From the NCBI GenBank assembly GCA_017591395.1, contig WEDG01004631.1, positions 82,447 to 146,446 of the forward strand: a stretch of 64,000 bases of DNA, in the 5' to 3' direction. This DNA is from Schistocephalus solidus. Lineage: Eukaryota > Platyhelminthes > Cestoda > Diphyllobothriidea > Diphyllobothriidae. Positions 22,571 through 34,550 of the stretch are shown piece after piece. The notes under the pieces are model-generated. The model was not told where the DNA came from. It did no database searches and saw only the letters and a program-made list of their open reading frames with translations. Both the position numbers and the translations under genes were made by a program. The stretch's first letter is position 1. Every line of letters starts with the position of its first letter.

Positions 22571-25500
22571 ATACATACTCTCTCTCTATATATATAAATA
22601 AGCGCAAAACTCCCAGCTAAGGGAGGGACGTTTTTACTCCAGTTTCTTCCAAAAATTTAATCACAGAGGCCTACTTAAACCGCTTCCAGATTCCACTTCC
22701 TCAAATTGGGTCGAGTGGCTCTAGAAAACGACCGGAACCTTTCCCCTATCAGTATTGTAAACTGGTGAAACACTTTTATACAACTTGGAAGTTCAGATAC
22801 ACAATCCCGACACGCACAGCAGGGTGTGATTTGACAGAATGTAGATATATAAATACTCTAGCATTATGGCATACGGTGAGTGCTGTAAACGTGACTGGGC
22901 TTTCATGTCTGGAAGCCATGCTCCTCTCACTAGAACCAGATCATTATTTATTGGCTCCAAACCAGTTGGCCGCGGCCGAGTTGCCAAAGTCAACTGATAT
23001 ATGACCACTAAGAAATCTCCTTTGGAATTAGTGTTTCTTTAAACGTTAAAAAGTTTCTGTGCGTTTTCACTTCAATGCCTTTACACATAATAACATTTCT
23101 GCTATTAAGTACATTTGGTTATTTCTTGAAGACTATTTTGCAAAGCACTAAACGGTGACTTCCTAAAGATAAACAAATTCTGAATCATTATAAACAATGC
23201 GCACGAAAAACAGAAGTGAGTTCGAGTTTCTGAAATGCTTAAACGACAAGGGTGTAGGCTATATTAAAAAGTGCCGACTCATTGCTGTATAACATCGTTT
23301 TCTTCCTATCGTAAAACCAGTGAATTTCTCCAGCATCCAATTCACGAACAGCGACTACTGGAAAACTGGATGGAGCATTAAAATGAAACTTTCCCAGCGG
23401 CTGATTATTGCGGACTCTAGAGATTAAAATGGCTTAGGGTTCTGCAAAAGTTTAGAGAGCTTAGCCTCAATCGCCAACAATACGTTCTCTAAGAACATTT
23501 AACGTAAACGATGCCCCAATACTGGTATGCACGGTCAAATTTCTCGGACTTCAAAGCGCGGCTTCAGTTTAAAATTATGCTCATAAAAATAAATACACTT
23601 AACAAGTAAATATGCAACCGTTGACATCCATTTAGGTATCTTTTAGGTTATCTTAAATGCTTTTATAAAATCATTTATTTAGAATGAACGGAACCATAGT
23701 CACTAACAATGCAATTTCAGGGGTTACAGCTGTGACCATACTCACATCGCAGGAACTAGCTGAAAACCCAGGCACGTTTTTTGCCAGTATTCTGCCGCTG
23801 TCCACAGCAGTATTCCATGCGTGCATTCTCGTAGATATTCCATTTTATAAATTTTTGCTTTTGTATTTCCCCAGAAATTAATCGCTAATTTGGAGGGAAT
23901 CATTCTACGCCTATAAAACCCTCAAATAAACTGGTTTATTCCAAGGTAACTATTAATTTCTGAGGAACTTAAATACAGCAATTTAAATTGATTTCGGTGA
24001 GCAACTTCAATGTACGCGTTCAAGGCAAGACATGTTGACACAGAGTGGTTGACGAACTTCAACCCAAATATTTATATGAGATTCCACTGTACGGAGATAA
24101 AGCTTTATTCCGATTGATGACATTCAAGATAGCAATTAATTTCTGAAGAACTTAAAAGGCTGAAATTTAAAAACCAGCATATGTACTACAAAGCAAACGG
24201 GGAACGCAAGAAGACCAACCGGTGATCTGAAACTCCCACAGCTTTCTCACACAGGGGCAGAATATCACGAAACATGGGTATGGGCCTTTAGTTAGGACAT
24301 ATGTTGATATTAAGGTGTATAATGTAACATCTGTATATACTACTGACTGTTTGTCAGCATTTTACTTAATATTACTTTGCTACCTTACTGTCGCTGATGG
24401 ACTTTGGCCCAAATATTCCTACAACTTTTCCGTCTGTGCCTATGAATGTTGGCACCAAACCTCAGCTGACGACAGTCATCTAACACGTCATTACACCGTC
24501 TCAATAATAGTAGCCGCGGGGATGCTTGATCAATCAGAAGCAAGACTGAAACAGGTGACTTCAGGACTGAGGTTAGAAGTGTTTTCTGTGCAATTTGTGG
24601 GTTGGTCGCGCGAATGATGCGATTAATCCAAGCGTATCGTACAAATCAAATCCTGGTCTTGAACGCACCTTCACTGTTGGGATGTATTGATAGATTTCGG
24701 GTGATAGTGGCATTGGTGTACAGCGTTCGAAACCTGCGTGTCTAACTTTTACTTTTATCAGCGCAATTTTGAGAGACATTCTCAATACCTGCGGTTCTGT
24801 GCAAGACTTTTCCAGATCTCTGGGTTTATTTTGAGGCAATAAGGAGACGTCATACCTGTCTACCATATTTAAGAGTATCCGATATCATGTCCTCACAGGA
24901 CATTTTGTGGCATGTAGTCATCGGCCGCCCTCATTATACGATGATCCTACCACAGTCGGATTGGTTTTGGAAGTAGAAATATGCTCAGTAGGTTTTTTGA
25001 CGTGCGATTTGCGCACTCGAGTGGGCTTGATTTTGTTGTAGACAGCATAAGGAAAATCGCTTGAGTTTTTCAGGTTGCTAAGTAGTTTTTAGAAGATAAA
25101 ATCCCACTTATTCTGTGTTTCCATCTTCGGATGAAGACATGATAACTTCAAACTTAATAATGTGAAGCTTCAAAGGTTTTCCATGGCATTGGAGATCCGA
25201 GCCATAAGCGCGTCAACGATTTTGAGTCCGTAAGATGGTACTTGCATTCTCGTCATAAGGACTTATATGATTATAAGCATACAACTAATTCCCATTGTTT
25301 TGGTATTTATTGTCAATGTCTGCATTACCTTATCAGGAGATTGTTATCGGTTTTGCGGAAATTATGAGTGTGCAGAAGGTTATGGATAGATAACCACCTA
25401 ATTCAAAGATTTATGTCATCCGTAATACCTCAAAGATAAACACCTTCTCTGTAACTTCTGTCTGCAGACGTGGAACGTACAGGGTTATAAGATTTTCTTA

Positions 25501-25888
25501 TTTACTCTGGAAAACGATCTTACTATATGTTACCGTAGGTTTAATGTCTGGCTCTCTTTTCCTGAAGTAGCGGGACAAAAAGATCAGATCTGTTGTCCCA
25601 TTACTTTATTGAAAGGCAGTTATAATTTTTTGACAGGGTTCTTACTATAAGGGAAGATTTCGCCGGTACTGTTAAGAATGGAGAATCTTGCGCAACTTTC
25701 ACAGGATAACTGGAAAAAATTTAGTTGTCAAAATATTCCGGCAATTGTCCTTGTCATCACATCCTTCGAAAAAAATAATGCGAACCTGTTGATAAGTTGA
25801 GAAGCAGTGCATCCTGAATCTTAGACTGGTATACAGTAAAAGTTCAGAAATATTTAGTCATTCGTCGCATATTCCTGATCTTTTACAG
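22571..25888. other. No gene recognised
   Basis: Anonymous. A plus frame at 23684-23881 has a hydrophobic C-terminal half but lacks clear splice or start support. Confidence 0.4.
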
Positions 25889-25963
25889 GAGCGCTGGACA
25901 AATGAGGTCAGTTCGATCCTCCAACTGATAAAGTCTATGAATGCTTTCTTCGCAAACTGTGTG
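25889..25963 (+). CDS. Candidate terminal exon, unknown protein
   Basis: A 3' splice site (ATCTTTTACAG, ending 25888) is followed by 25 codons, ERWTNEVSSILQLIKSMNAF then FANCV, and a TAG at 25964-25966. Short, so chance remains likely. A GTCAGT inside (about 25907) could also serve as a donor. Confidence 0.28.
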
Positions 25964-25966
25964 TAG

Positions 25967-26744
25967 ATCAACAGTTGAGTTTTCGTTCCAATATACTAGA
26001 TTACGTGATTTCTCTATCAGTTTGGCTTATATAAGTAAAACTGGTGGTGCATTTCCAGTGTGCTGGAGCCTCAATCTGTCTGGTGGTTCGGGAAAAAGTT
26101 TATTTTTACATTTCGATTTAAGCCACTTATGATAAAAATTAAGTTGTTATTAACCATCTACCTCAATCTCTGTTTCAGTTGACGGGGAACCAGTAGAATG
26201 TGACTCCGTTATGTACGCTGTTCACATCCAAGTAGATCCAATAGATTCTGTTTTTATGATAAACTGTTATTGCAATTGTTTTGTTGTTTTTGAGGGTATA
26301 TCTGATAACTTCGATAGGATCATAATCTCAGAAGAAGAAACAGATGGTTAAGAAAACCGACCAGTATTCTCTTCTCTATTTATCCAGAATTAGAAAATGC
26401 ATCCTCGTTCGTAAAACATGCTTCTTTCAAAGCAATGATTATTGTCTTATAAGTTCAATATTCACGTGTTAAGTACTCTAGCAAACATGAACACAGATTT
26501 CTCAACATCTTCGCACATGGAAAAAAGATGAAATGTGCAGTTCTATCGCTAAGACTTACGTTTATCTTCGATTTGAGGCCAAAAAAGTGAAGCCCCTCGT
26601 TACGGAGCATTGATTTTGTTTGTAGAGTGAACACGTTTGGCCAATCACGTTTGACCCTGGTGATGTGGCTAATTCGTCGACCACCTCCCTTCTTTTCGCG
26701 TAAACACGCGTTAATTCAGTGAACTGGCAGTTGGTCACGTGTAT
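25967..26744. other. No gene recognised
   Basis: Anonymous sequence. An acceptor-like CTGTTTCAG at about 26171 has no convincing exon after it. Confidence 0.4.
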
Positions 26745-26745
26745 A

Positions 26746-26766
26746 GTGTGTGTGTGTGTGTGTGTG
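26746..26766. repeat. (GT)n microsatellite
   Basis: About ten GT units. Confidence 0.9.
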
Positions 26767-29534
26767 AAGTACAACTGTCTTCAAAGCAAATAAACATAAT
26801 CCATCCCTAATCACCAAATGGTTAGCCTGAATGCCAGCTTCAGTCAGCAGGGAATTTGGCAGTGTCAGGATTTCCTCACGTGTTACCTGACAGGCTTATA
26901 GTCTGCTGAGGGTGGAGATTCTGCCAAAGGAATCCCTTAATATTGATAGAATGGTCTTAAAAATATACTCTCATCTTAGCACTTCCATATGAACTAAATC
27001 AGGAGAAACAGGTCATCTATACCACCTAAATAAATGAAATATGTTCAGCGCACAATTGCTTCTACGGAGACACGCAGAGTAAATAGCAGACTGCCAGTTT
27101 AAATCAGAGAAAGTTTTTTATGACATGTATTCAGCTAAAGCATCAGTTAATCGTCAGAAAATATATGGCCATGGAAAGTTGTCCTTCAACTGCCAACAAC
27201 TGTTTTTTATGATAGTATTTTTTAATACTTATTTCTTCTTATTCACGATTCATTTTTGAAAATGAGTTTGAAAATTTCTCTAGAGTAAGCGGGAAATTAT
27301 TGTAAAATAATTTGCATGAATATCAGCTCAGGAATTTAGATATGTAGTTTTCTTCCAATTATTTTCAGTGTTTGATTTTTGCAGTAGCCATTTCGGAACT
27401 TTGGTTTTCGCATTTAATGAAACATAAAATAGCCCCACATTTAAAACACCCGTAGCTGCAAGCGTGTGTGTAAACAACGTTCCTTAATTTAGGTCTACAG
27501 ACCACTAATTAGTCTGTGGACTCTCAAAAAAGGACCGTGTTCGCGTCTAAGACATTTTATCTGACAGTGTGGCGTGACTTTACTGTACCCGAGACGAAAA
27601 CTTAATTTGGAACCTGGCTCCCAAACGAACAGTAAACATTGTTTTACATCTAGGGCAGAGCTTGGAGACTTTGGCACTGCCAATGTCAATTTGGATATTC
27701 AGTCCAATTTGGGCAGCATGATAAGTAAGGCCTTCATAAATAAATTCGCGACAGACATGCGATATAATCTCCTGCTTCACAATCCATGCTCATAGGTGTG
27801 AGGCATACCTTTGTTGAGCCATGGATCTCGGAGAGGATAGTTCAGACAGTTTGTACACCATAGTACTTTTCTTTGGGTACAGTGCTTCAGGTGATGTTTG
27901 ATTTCTCATCTCGAAAGTGAGGGACCTTAAAAAATTCCCCCCTTTATTATCTTCTCGGTGTCAGTGTATGCTATAAAGCCGGGGAAAAAGAAATCTTTAT
28001 ATTTTATGTGGCAACGTGCTAAGGATTTACTTCTTTTCGTATCGTTAAAATTTAATCGTAATGTTATGAAGTAATGTTGGGAGAATTCAGGGATTACACG
28101 ATTACAAATTAAGTAAGAAGTATAGAATTTAAAACTTTATTCATAAATATTGAATGACCTTGTTTGGGGAGATAGGTTGGTTGGGTTGATATCGTTCTCG
28201 AAGACCATGGCATTGTGAGGGGGTTGCATGTTGTCACACGCTCAAGATGCAGTGTGGTCTGGGGATTGATTTCAGTTTCATTAATTTCACATCGGAAGCG
28301 CGTCTGTTACATGACATTAGGTTGTACTTCAAATGTGTACAAAGACCTTTCCCTATTACTTTTACACGATTTTTCTAAAACAGAAACATTGACATGGCTT
28401 TTGTGTCGCGTGGTGAGGTCAGCAGTTTGAGTTCCACTGCTGGCCTAAAGGCCCTGACGCCTTAGATATAAGTTTACATATTTTCCCAGATTTTTGGTAG
28501 GGGTCACAAAAATGACCTCTAACACAATTGGTTAGTGGCTGATTGTGAGCTGCATGGCCAAGGTTTATGCGGCAGCCCACCAAAATCTGATTTTGCTTAA
28601 ATTGATTTCAAAAACGACATAACCCGATGTGCAGGTCGTACCGAGACTGCAAAGAGTCAGGTCAGAAGAAGGTATCCTTCCTTCCCGTTGCGCCAACTGT
28701 CATCACGCCCTCCGGAGGTCAGTACCGATGGAAGATAGACCAGTCATCGGCGTGAAAGACGGTCACCGTTAGTAATGCTTTCATGACCTGTATCATAAGC
28801 TGTCAGGTCTGGTGACGCGTTTACTGACTTCCTTCCGATTGTGTGACACTATAGCGGTAGGGCCAAATTGAGGCCCCAATGATGAGCCAGAATTGTGGTG
28901 CGATTGATGTGTGATTCATTTGATACCGGGGCAGAAGCCATAGGTGGTACACGCAAGATGGGCAATGCATACCTAACCCATATATATATCAAAAATTATT
29001 GAAGCAAAAAGAGTTTGGTTCTGTCCTTCTGAAACTCACTCTTAACTACCTTGAGTGGATTGAATGGTTTCCGCTCCGGGTGGAAGCTCAATGCGTGTTA
29101 TAAATATAAACATACTATCGCGAGGAGTCACCATATAGGTGGATGCCTGGAGGCCGCGATACAGGCCCGACCAGTCACTGCGTCCGAATTGCCAGCAGCC
29201 TCGACTCGAGCCTTTCATCGGAACATTAAACAAATAAAGAGAGACAGTGCGGTCACTGCTACGCATGTCTGTCCCTCGTGATTAGTTTCGTGGATGAATC
29301 AGCATCACTCACTTGGAGCTAGTTAAGTGCTTCCGGCGGTAAACTTCTGAACCATTCGCGTTTGAAACTTTAGGTTAATTAGCATATAATAACGGGGATA
29401 GCTCAAACATTCTGGGATCGCAAAGCTTCGCATAAGTCAAATTGTTATATCCATCGTAATCACAGGTTGTCAAAAACTATAAGAACTACTTGTTAATACT
29501 TTGAAATAATATTTGTGAATCGGAGTTTCCTTCT
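26767..29534. other. No gene recognised
   Basis: Anonymous. Overlapping open frames on both strands at 27495-27795 carry no motif I know. Confidence 0.4.
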
Positions 29535-29700
29535 CGCAAACCAACAAGGATCTGCAAAGGCGTGTCAAACAATTATAAAAGAGGGCTCCGCAGACCTCAT
29601 TTCCATTGCAAAACATGAATGTTCTTGCAAGCCACCTCCAGCAAGTGACCTCAGCTTTGACAAACAGCATGCGAAAATGCTGCTATCATCTGTATTCCAG
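29535..29700 (+). CDS. Candidate exon, unknown protein
   Basis: An open plus-strand frame reads LLANQQGSAKACQTIIKEGS, then ADLISIAKHECSCKPPP, then ASDLSFDKQHAKMLLSSVFQ. It ends exactly at a near-perfect 5' splice site, TTCCAG followed by GTACGTAAA (29701 on). The upstream boundary is unclear; the frame is open from at least 29515 and could begin at the ATG there. Composition is mixed and protein-like. With the candidate at 31802-31866 it may belong to one plus-strand gene. Confidence 0.42.
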
Positions 29701-30004
29701 GTACGTAAATTTGTTTCCAGTATACTATGAGCTTGTTTTGAAAATCTAGGCAAAAGGAAATTTTGAAGTTCTTCCCACACATGTTCTTGGTCGAACGATA
29801 TGGCAATAAAAGTGGAAGTCACATGAGACGGAGATTGGACCAACACGCCCTATTCATTTTAGAGGACTACAAAGTGCGCAAATATAACTTGAAAGAAGGC
29901 CTCTTTTTCATACCCCAATGTGCATCTAATGGGTAAGTACGATGTGTATGGCCGCCTAATCAGGACATGACAATAGAAGTTGCCCACTCTGCATGTAGTG
30001 TTGC

Positions 30005-30240
30005 GCCCAATTCCTGGGAACTTCCACTCGGGTTAAGGTACAGGCCAAAGCTAAGTTTAGGGTTTAGTTTGAGATTTTGGTTAAAGTCAGATTAAGGGTG
30101 AAGGTAAGAAGTTTGTTAAGAGTTTATGTTTGGATTCGTCTAAACTGTAGGATCCAGGTTTAGGTTAGGGCTTGGGTGAAGATTAAGGTTACTGGTTAGT
30201 TTTATGTTAAGATTACTGTAAGGATTAAGCTACAAGAATT
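30005..30240 (+). repeat. Degenerate telomere-like (TTAGGG/GGTTAAG) tract
   Basis: Many loose units such as GTTTAGGGTTTAG, GGTTAAAG, GATTAAGGGTGAAGG, GGTTTAGGTTAGGGC and AAGATTAAGGTTA over ~230 bp, G-rich strand on plus. It mirrors the C-rich tract at 22435-22570. Confidence 0.65.
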
Positions 30241-31801
30241 TTACCCTTCCCGAAATTTATCGCAAGGCCACCAATGTTGAAAAGGTAGAGCGTTCTCATT
30301 CATGTGTCCTCATTAGGTGGCCAAATGAGACATCCGTAAATTTTTGGATATCCACCTAGTGGAATTACTTAGTAAGCTCTATTTTACGCTGATGAACAAG
30401 CACTACCACAGTATGTATGACTTCCTTAACAGCTTTTATTTTTAGAAAATCTCTCTGTTTAAAAACTAGTAGTCAGAAACGTATGCAAGGAAAATCCATG
30501 TAAAATTATCACAAATCTTTGACCTTTACTAAGACAACAGTACCATGACAACCATGCCAACCACAATCACTATTATAGAATTTCCCTATAAGGGCACTTG
30601 CAAGACCCATTTAGTTTACTTGTGCAACCAATGAACAGTTGTAGATTGAATTCGGAACTAAATATTTTTAAAAGATTTCGACAAATTTAAACAATGTGAC
30701 TCAATATCAAATCGTGAAAGCCTCAGTGACTTCGGTAGGAGTCGGACTCAGGGCAGAAAGGGCGTGGATTGGCTATAACCAACACTTTACTCATTTCAGT
30801 TAAAGACTCTTTGTTGTGGTCTCATAACTCAGGCGCTTAAAACGTTGGCTGTACTCAAGCTGGGCCGTTCGTAACGTGGTTTCAATATCCAGCAAGGCTA
30901 GCGAGTATTTCACAATTGGGTGTTCCTTGTCTCAATTTTTTCTACGGACGACAAAACTTTCTTCTGTAAGCATCTAGCAAAAATAGATCACGCAACCACC
31001 TGGCGGGCTTTTGAAATTGAGCCGCCATCTTTTCCGCTCTCCATTCGCATGTGAAATTTCTTATGTCGGTTAGCCTATTTGACCCATTTTATACCGATTC
31101 TTAACTTTATTTGTTTTTTTGAACAACAGAAATGAGGTCATCGGCGCACGACGCTGGCACAGTTTTGAAAGAAGTCCAATTTGGTCGATATTTTGATACG
31201 CATTCAAGAATGATTCTTCATGAGGTTAATATGTGCATTCTTTGACCATTTGTTTGTGATCTTCCGGTTTTGTGTGGCTTGTGTTCCCAACCTTATTCAC
31301 GATGAATGGAGGACATTTTTTGCTGAAAGTTTTGGAATTTTAATTTCAAAATAAAGCGTAACTCTCTCTCTCTCTTAAGATGCGTCACACAAGAGTTGGT
31401 GAAACCGAAGCTGATGTCCTGCTCAAATACTGCAATTTGCTTACAGTATTTCGGGCTGTTTAATTTGCGAAAATGGCAAATTATTCCAAAACTTATCGGC
31501 ATTCGGAAAAACTAATACTTAAGTAAGGTACGAAAGCGCACTATGGGAAACAGAAAACAATGAAAAGCATTAATTTTATCCAAAGGACAGAAACAAACCG
31601 TAGGATGTCGTAATTCTAACTCAGGGTTGTAAACTATCGCAATGGGTTAATTCAGCAGCACGAGGCAGTTCAAACTTCTTTCATGATCAAAATGTATGCT
31701 ACTTATGAATGGGGCTTGTTCTTTTGTATATGCGTGGAAAATTCCATAAATGCAGAAAATAGGCAGCTTTCCTTTTATGTCAGCAATGTGTAACAGTCCA
31801 G
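30241..31801. other. Mostly anonymous; possible plus-strand exon near 31.1 kb
   Basis: An acceptor-like run (GTTTTTTTGAACAACAG ending at about 31129) precedes a frame starting MRSSAHDAGTVLKEVQFGRY. Support is too weak to list it separately. Confidence 0.3.
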
Positions 31802-31866
31802 AGTTTTAATTATTGCAACATTCATGAGGGAAGACGCTAAGAAATTGGAAAGTCTATTGACCTCAG
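31802..31866 (+). CDS. Candidate small internal exon, unknown protein
   Basis: An acceptor (GTAACAGTCCAG ending 31801) and a strong donor (ACCTCAG then GTGAGC, from 31867) bound 65 bp. One frame is open throughout and reads VLIIATFMREDAKKLESLLT then S. The helix-like, charged sequence resembles coding DNA, but I cannot name the family. Confidence 0.38.
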
Positions 31867-32459
31867 GTGAGCTCTCCGAGACACAGCACCCAAACTTTGA
31901 AGTACGTTATAGTGCACCTTGGGTCTCAGGTCTCCCTCATCCACGTCTTTTTTTCTTAATACTGAAGGTTAAAGCAGTTAACCATTTGCCACTTTGGAAA
32001 TTTTTGGAGGTTTCATTTAAAAAAGTATGAACAAATGAAAGCTAATTTTCCAAGTTTAGGATCTTTTACTGACGAAGAAGAGAGCATTATTAGTCGAACG
32101 ACCGTCTGTGCGGCCGGTAGGCCCTCAGGTCCAATAGAAAGTGCGAATGTTTCTTTCCCTCTATAACTCGTGATAGATCGGTTTGCGCCACTCTTACGTA
32201 ACTAAATACTCCCGAGCTCAGCAGACATGCTGCGAGCCGTTAATAAAGTACGTAGGAGGTCGCCTGACGACCAAATGAAGCGAGGTTGCGACCTTGAGCG
32301 TGCAGTCCAGGAAATAAGATAAAAATCACTTCTCCTGTGTTCTTTCCTTTCTCACTAAACCAACTAACATGCGATTCCATTTTTCAAGATAGAGGCAGGA
32401 TCACTAGAATATGAGATTAATTAGTCTGATGTTTCAGCTTCTCTCTCAAACCCATCTTC
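31867..32459. other. No gene recognised
   Basis: Would be intronic if the preceding exon is real. Confidence 0.35.
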
Positions 32460-32720
32460 AGAGACGTTCGCACAAAAGCGTAATATGGGGCACAATGGGC
32501 GCAGAGTACGGTTGCAGGTTAGCACACCCTCATTTCTTTTTGACACCCGGCACAGACAACTGAGGGAAGAGAGAGTGAGAGTGCGGTAGCTGCAGCGCAA
32601 GTCTACTTTCACTCAAAAATAATGTACGTGCAAATCACCGTCCCTGTACCACCATGCTTTGGAGCTCATGGTGGGCGTCGTCAAAAGCGACGGTCGAACT
32701 GTCGTTTGATTTTACGCCAT
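32460..32720 (-). repeat. Dispersed repeat family 2, minus copy
   Basis: On the minus strand it shows the family signatures in order: a CGACGG/CGACG block (GTTCGACCGTCG, about 32690-32700), GGGACGGTGA (about 32636), GTAGACTTGCGCTGCAGCTA (about 32585-32605), CACTCTC runs and GCCGGGTGTC. It aligns with 36750-37000 and 46576-46800. Confidence 0.65.
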
Positions 32721-33292
32721 ATTGAATTGCGCCGTAGTTGCAGTACACTACGCCAGCCGGTACATTCATCATCATCGACTGCCAGGCTACAGGGGGTGGA
32801 CACTTCATTGCTGCTCGGTAGGAAGAAGAGAGTGCGAGACCGATCCTGATCTAACCATTCTAGAAGCATTTTTATAAATGCAGCAGCAGAAACATCAACG
32901 AAACATTCGTTTGGGTTTTTAACTAGCCTGTCGGTAGTACGACATCCCATCTCTGCCATATATATTGATATATGAAGAAAGAAGGCTCGTAGGAAAATTG
33001 AAGTGAACGCGTGAATTTTCAAGCTAGTTTCACCGACTCGTCGTCAGAGGAAATGAGAAGTGAGAGTTGGGATTATCGCACTGGAGAGTTTTGGGCACAG
33101 AGGTTACATTGACAGACTGACGCCATGGGGTGTTGGGAGGACGTGAATCGTGTTACGAGAGCTGTCATATGTGAAGGGAAAGGTGCTGAAGTTTTGATAG
33201 AAAGTCACGTGGCGGGGATGCAGAATCAGTGAAGTTACACTTGGCTGAGCACGGATAAGCCATTGTTGTTTTAAGGTGGACGGAATGCAACA

Positions 33293-33310
33293 ATATATAT
33301 ATATATATAT
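33293..33310. repeat. (AT)n microsatellite
   Basis: Short AT run within minus-strand low-complexity frames. Confidence 0.85.
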
Positions 33311-33369
33311 CAGTATTACCCATCGCATCTTCTTGAACGTATAACAACACGCCGTTGGTCTTTGTCTAA

Positions 33370-33850
33370 AAGACAGCAGGATGGATTACCAAAAAAACAA
33401 GAGACACTGGCGTTTCCATTCCTGGCAGAGAGCTGTGCCCACACCCTAGGATTCGAACCTGGATTCACTGCTCTTTCAGAGTTTACGAGTCACAGACCGG
33501 TCGTCTTGTCGGTTGTGATCAAGAAAATTGTCAGTTTGGCAGTCGCTATCGCTGCGGTCCAACGCGTGTCCACAGTATTGAAGTGCGAATTAGTACATAA
33601 TGATTGAAGACTAGCTCAGCATCCACCTCACTCTCCCTTTCTTCATCCACCTGATTTCGGTAGGACGACTTCTGCCGGAATCATGTCTGATCTTCTTACT
33701 TTTTTGGTGGGCCGCTGAGGGAGGGAAGGTGAGAGTTCTAGGCCATTGTTCTTTGTCACCAATTCGGGAATATTAACTGCTGTTGGAATTGCAGTCATCG
33801 ATCGGGTTACAGGACATGCTCGTCCTATTGTGCCTTCTACTAGTGAGTTG
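33370..33850 (-). repeat. Diverged SINE-H pieces, minus strand
   Basis: Minus-strand B-box-like GGTTCGAATCC (33451-33461), tail-like GAATGGAAACGCCAGTGTCT on the reverse strand, then the 5' segment (CGGGAATATTAAC at about 33766; ATCGATCGGGTTACAGGACA at 33799-33818). No ribozyme core is left. Confidence 0.5.
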
Positions 33851-34375
33851 TATTCATGTCCACCAGAGCAGTTTATATTGACCAATGTCAATGCTGACAA
33901 TCATCTGTAAAGTGCATTCAGTCAATTCTAGGAAATCACATGTCCGCTTTTTAGCCTTTTTGACCTACTTATATCCTTATCTCTGGAACGATTTTGATAA
34001 TAAAATGGCATTAAGGTCTAATTAGTAACGCAGGTTTTCAAATACGCTCCCAGCACTGAGCAAAAGCTCAGAATCACACTGTGAATATAAGTGCGGAAGT
34101 TTTTAATTCTGAAACCTGCACGAGGGAGCGCAAACAAGAAAGGCGCTTCTGTGCGTGTGTGTGCCAATGTAGCCATTCACTCACACTCGAACGTGCTCCG
34201 ATGTGTACAATCTGCTCCGGGAGGAACAATGCATTCGTCTTTGGGCTGGTTTATTTGAATTGTAGAGCTGATAATTTTTGTTAAACCCTCAGAAGTAGTG
34301 CCATGTGTACCGGAACCAGAAATCTGATCATTCCGTGTTCCAAACCACTCTGCGTATTTAGAAACAGGCAAACCC
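33851..34375. other. No gene recognised
   Basis: Anonymous sequence between a SINE-H remnant and the trinucleotide tract. Confidence 0.4.
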
Positions 34376-34550
34376 TAGTAATATTAGTAGAAGTAGTAGT
34401 AGTAGTAATAGTAGTAGGAGTACTTGCAAGGGTAATAGCAGTAGTAATAGGAGTAGTAATAAAAGCAGTGGTATTAGTAGTAGAATTTTTAGAAGTACTG
34501 GTGGTATTATTATTATTAGTAGTAGTAGTAGTAGTTTTAGTAGTAGCCAA
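34376..34550. repeat. Degenerate (GTA)n trinucleotide tract
   Basis: About 175 bp of AGTAGTAGT-type units with interruptions. It keeps several frames open on both strands (poly-Val, Leu or Thr peptides); these are not genes. Confidence 0.9.

Noticed and set aside
29325..29376. Possible further PLE-type hammerhead (CCGGCGG ... TTTGAAACTTTAGG)
   Set aside because: It resembles the 7057 motif, but the core has several changes and the CGT of stem III is lost.
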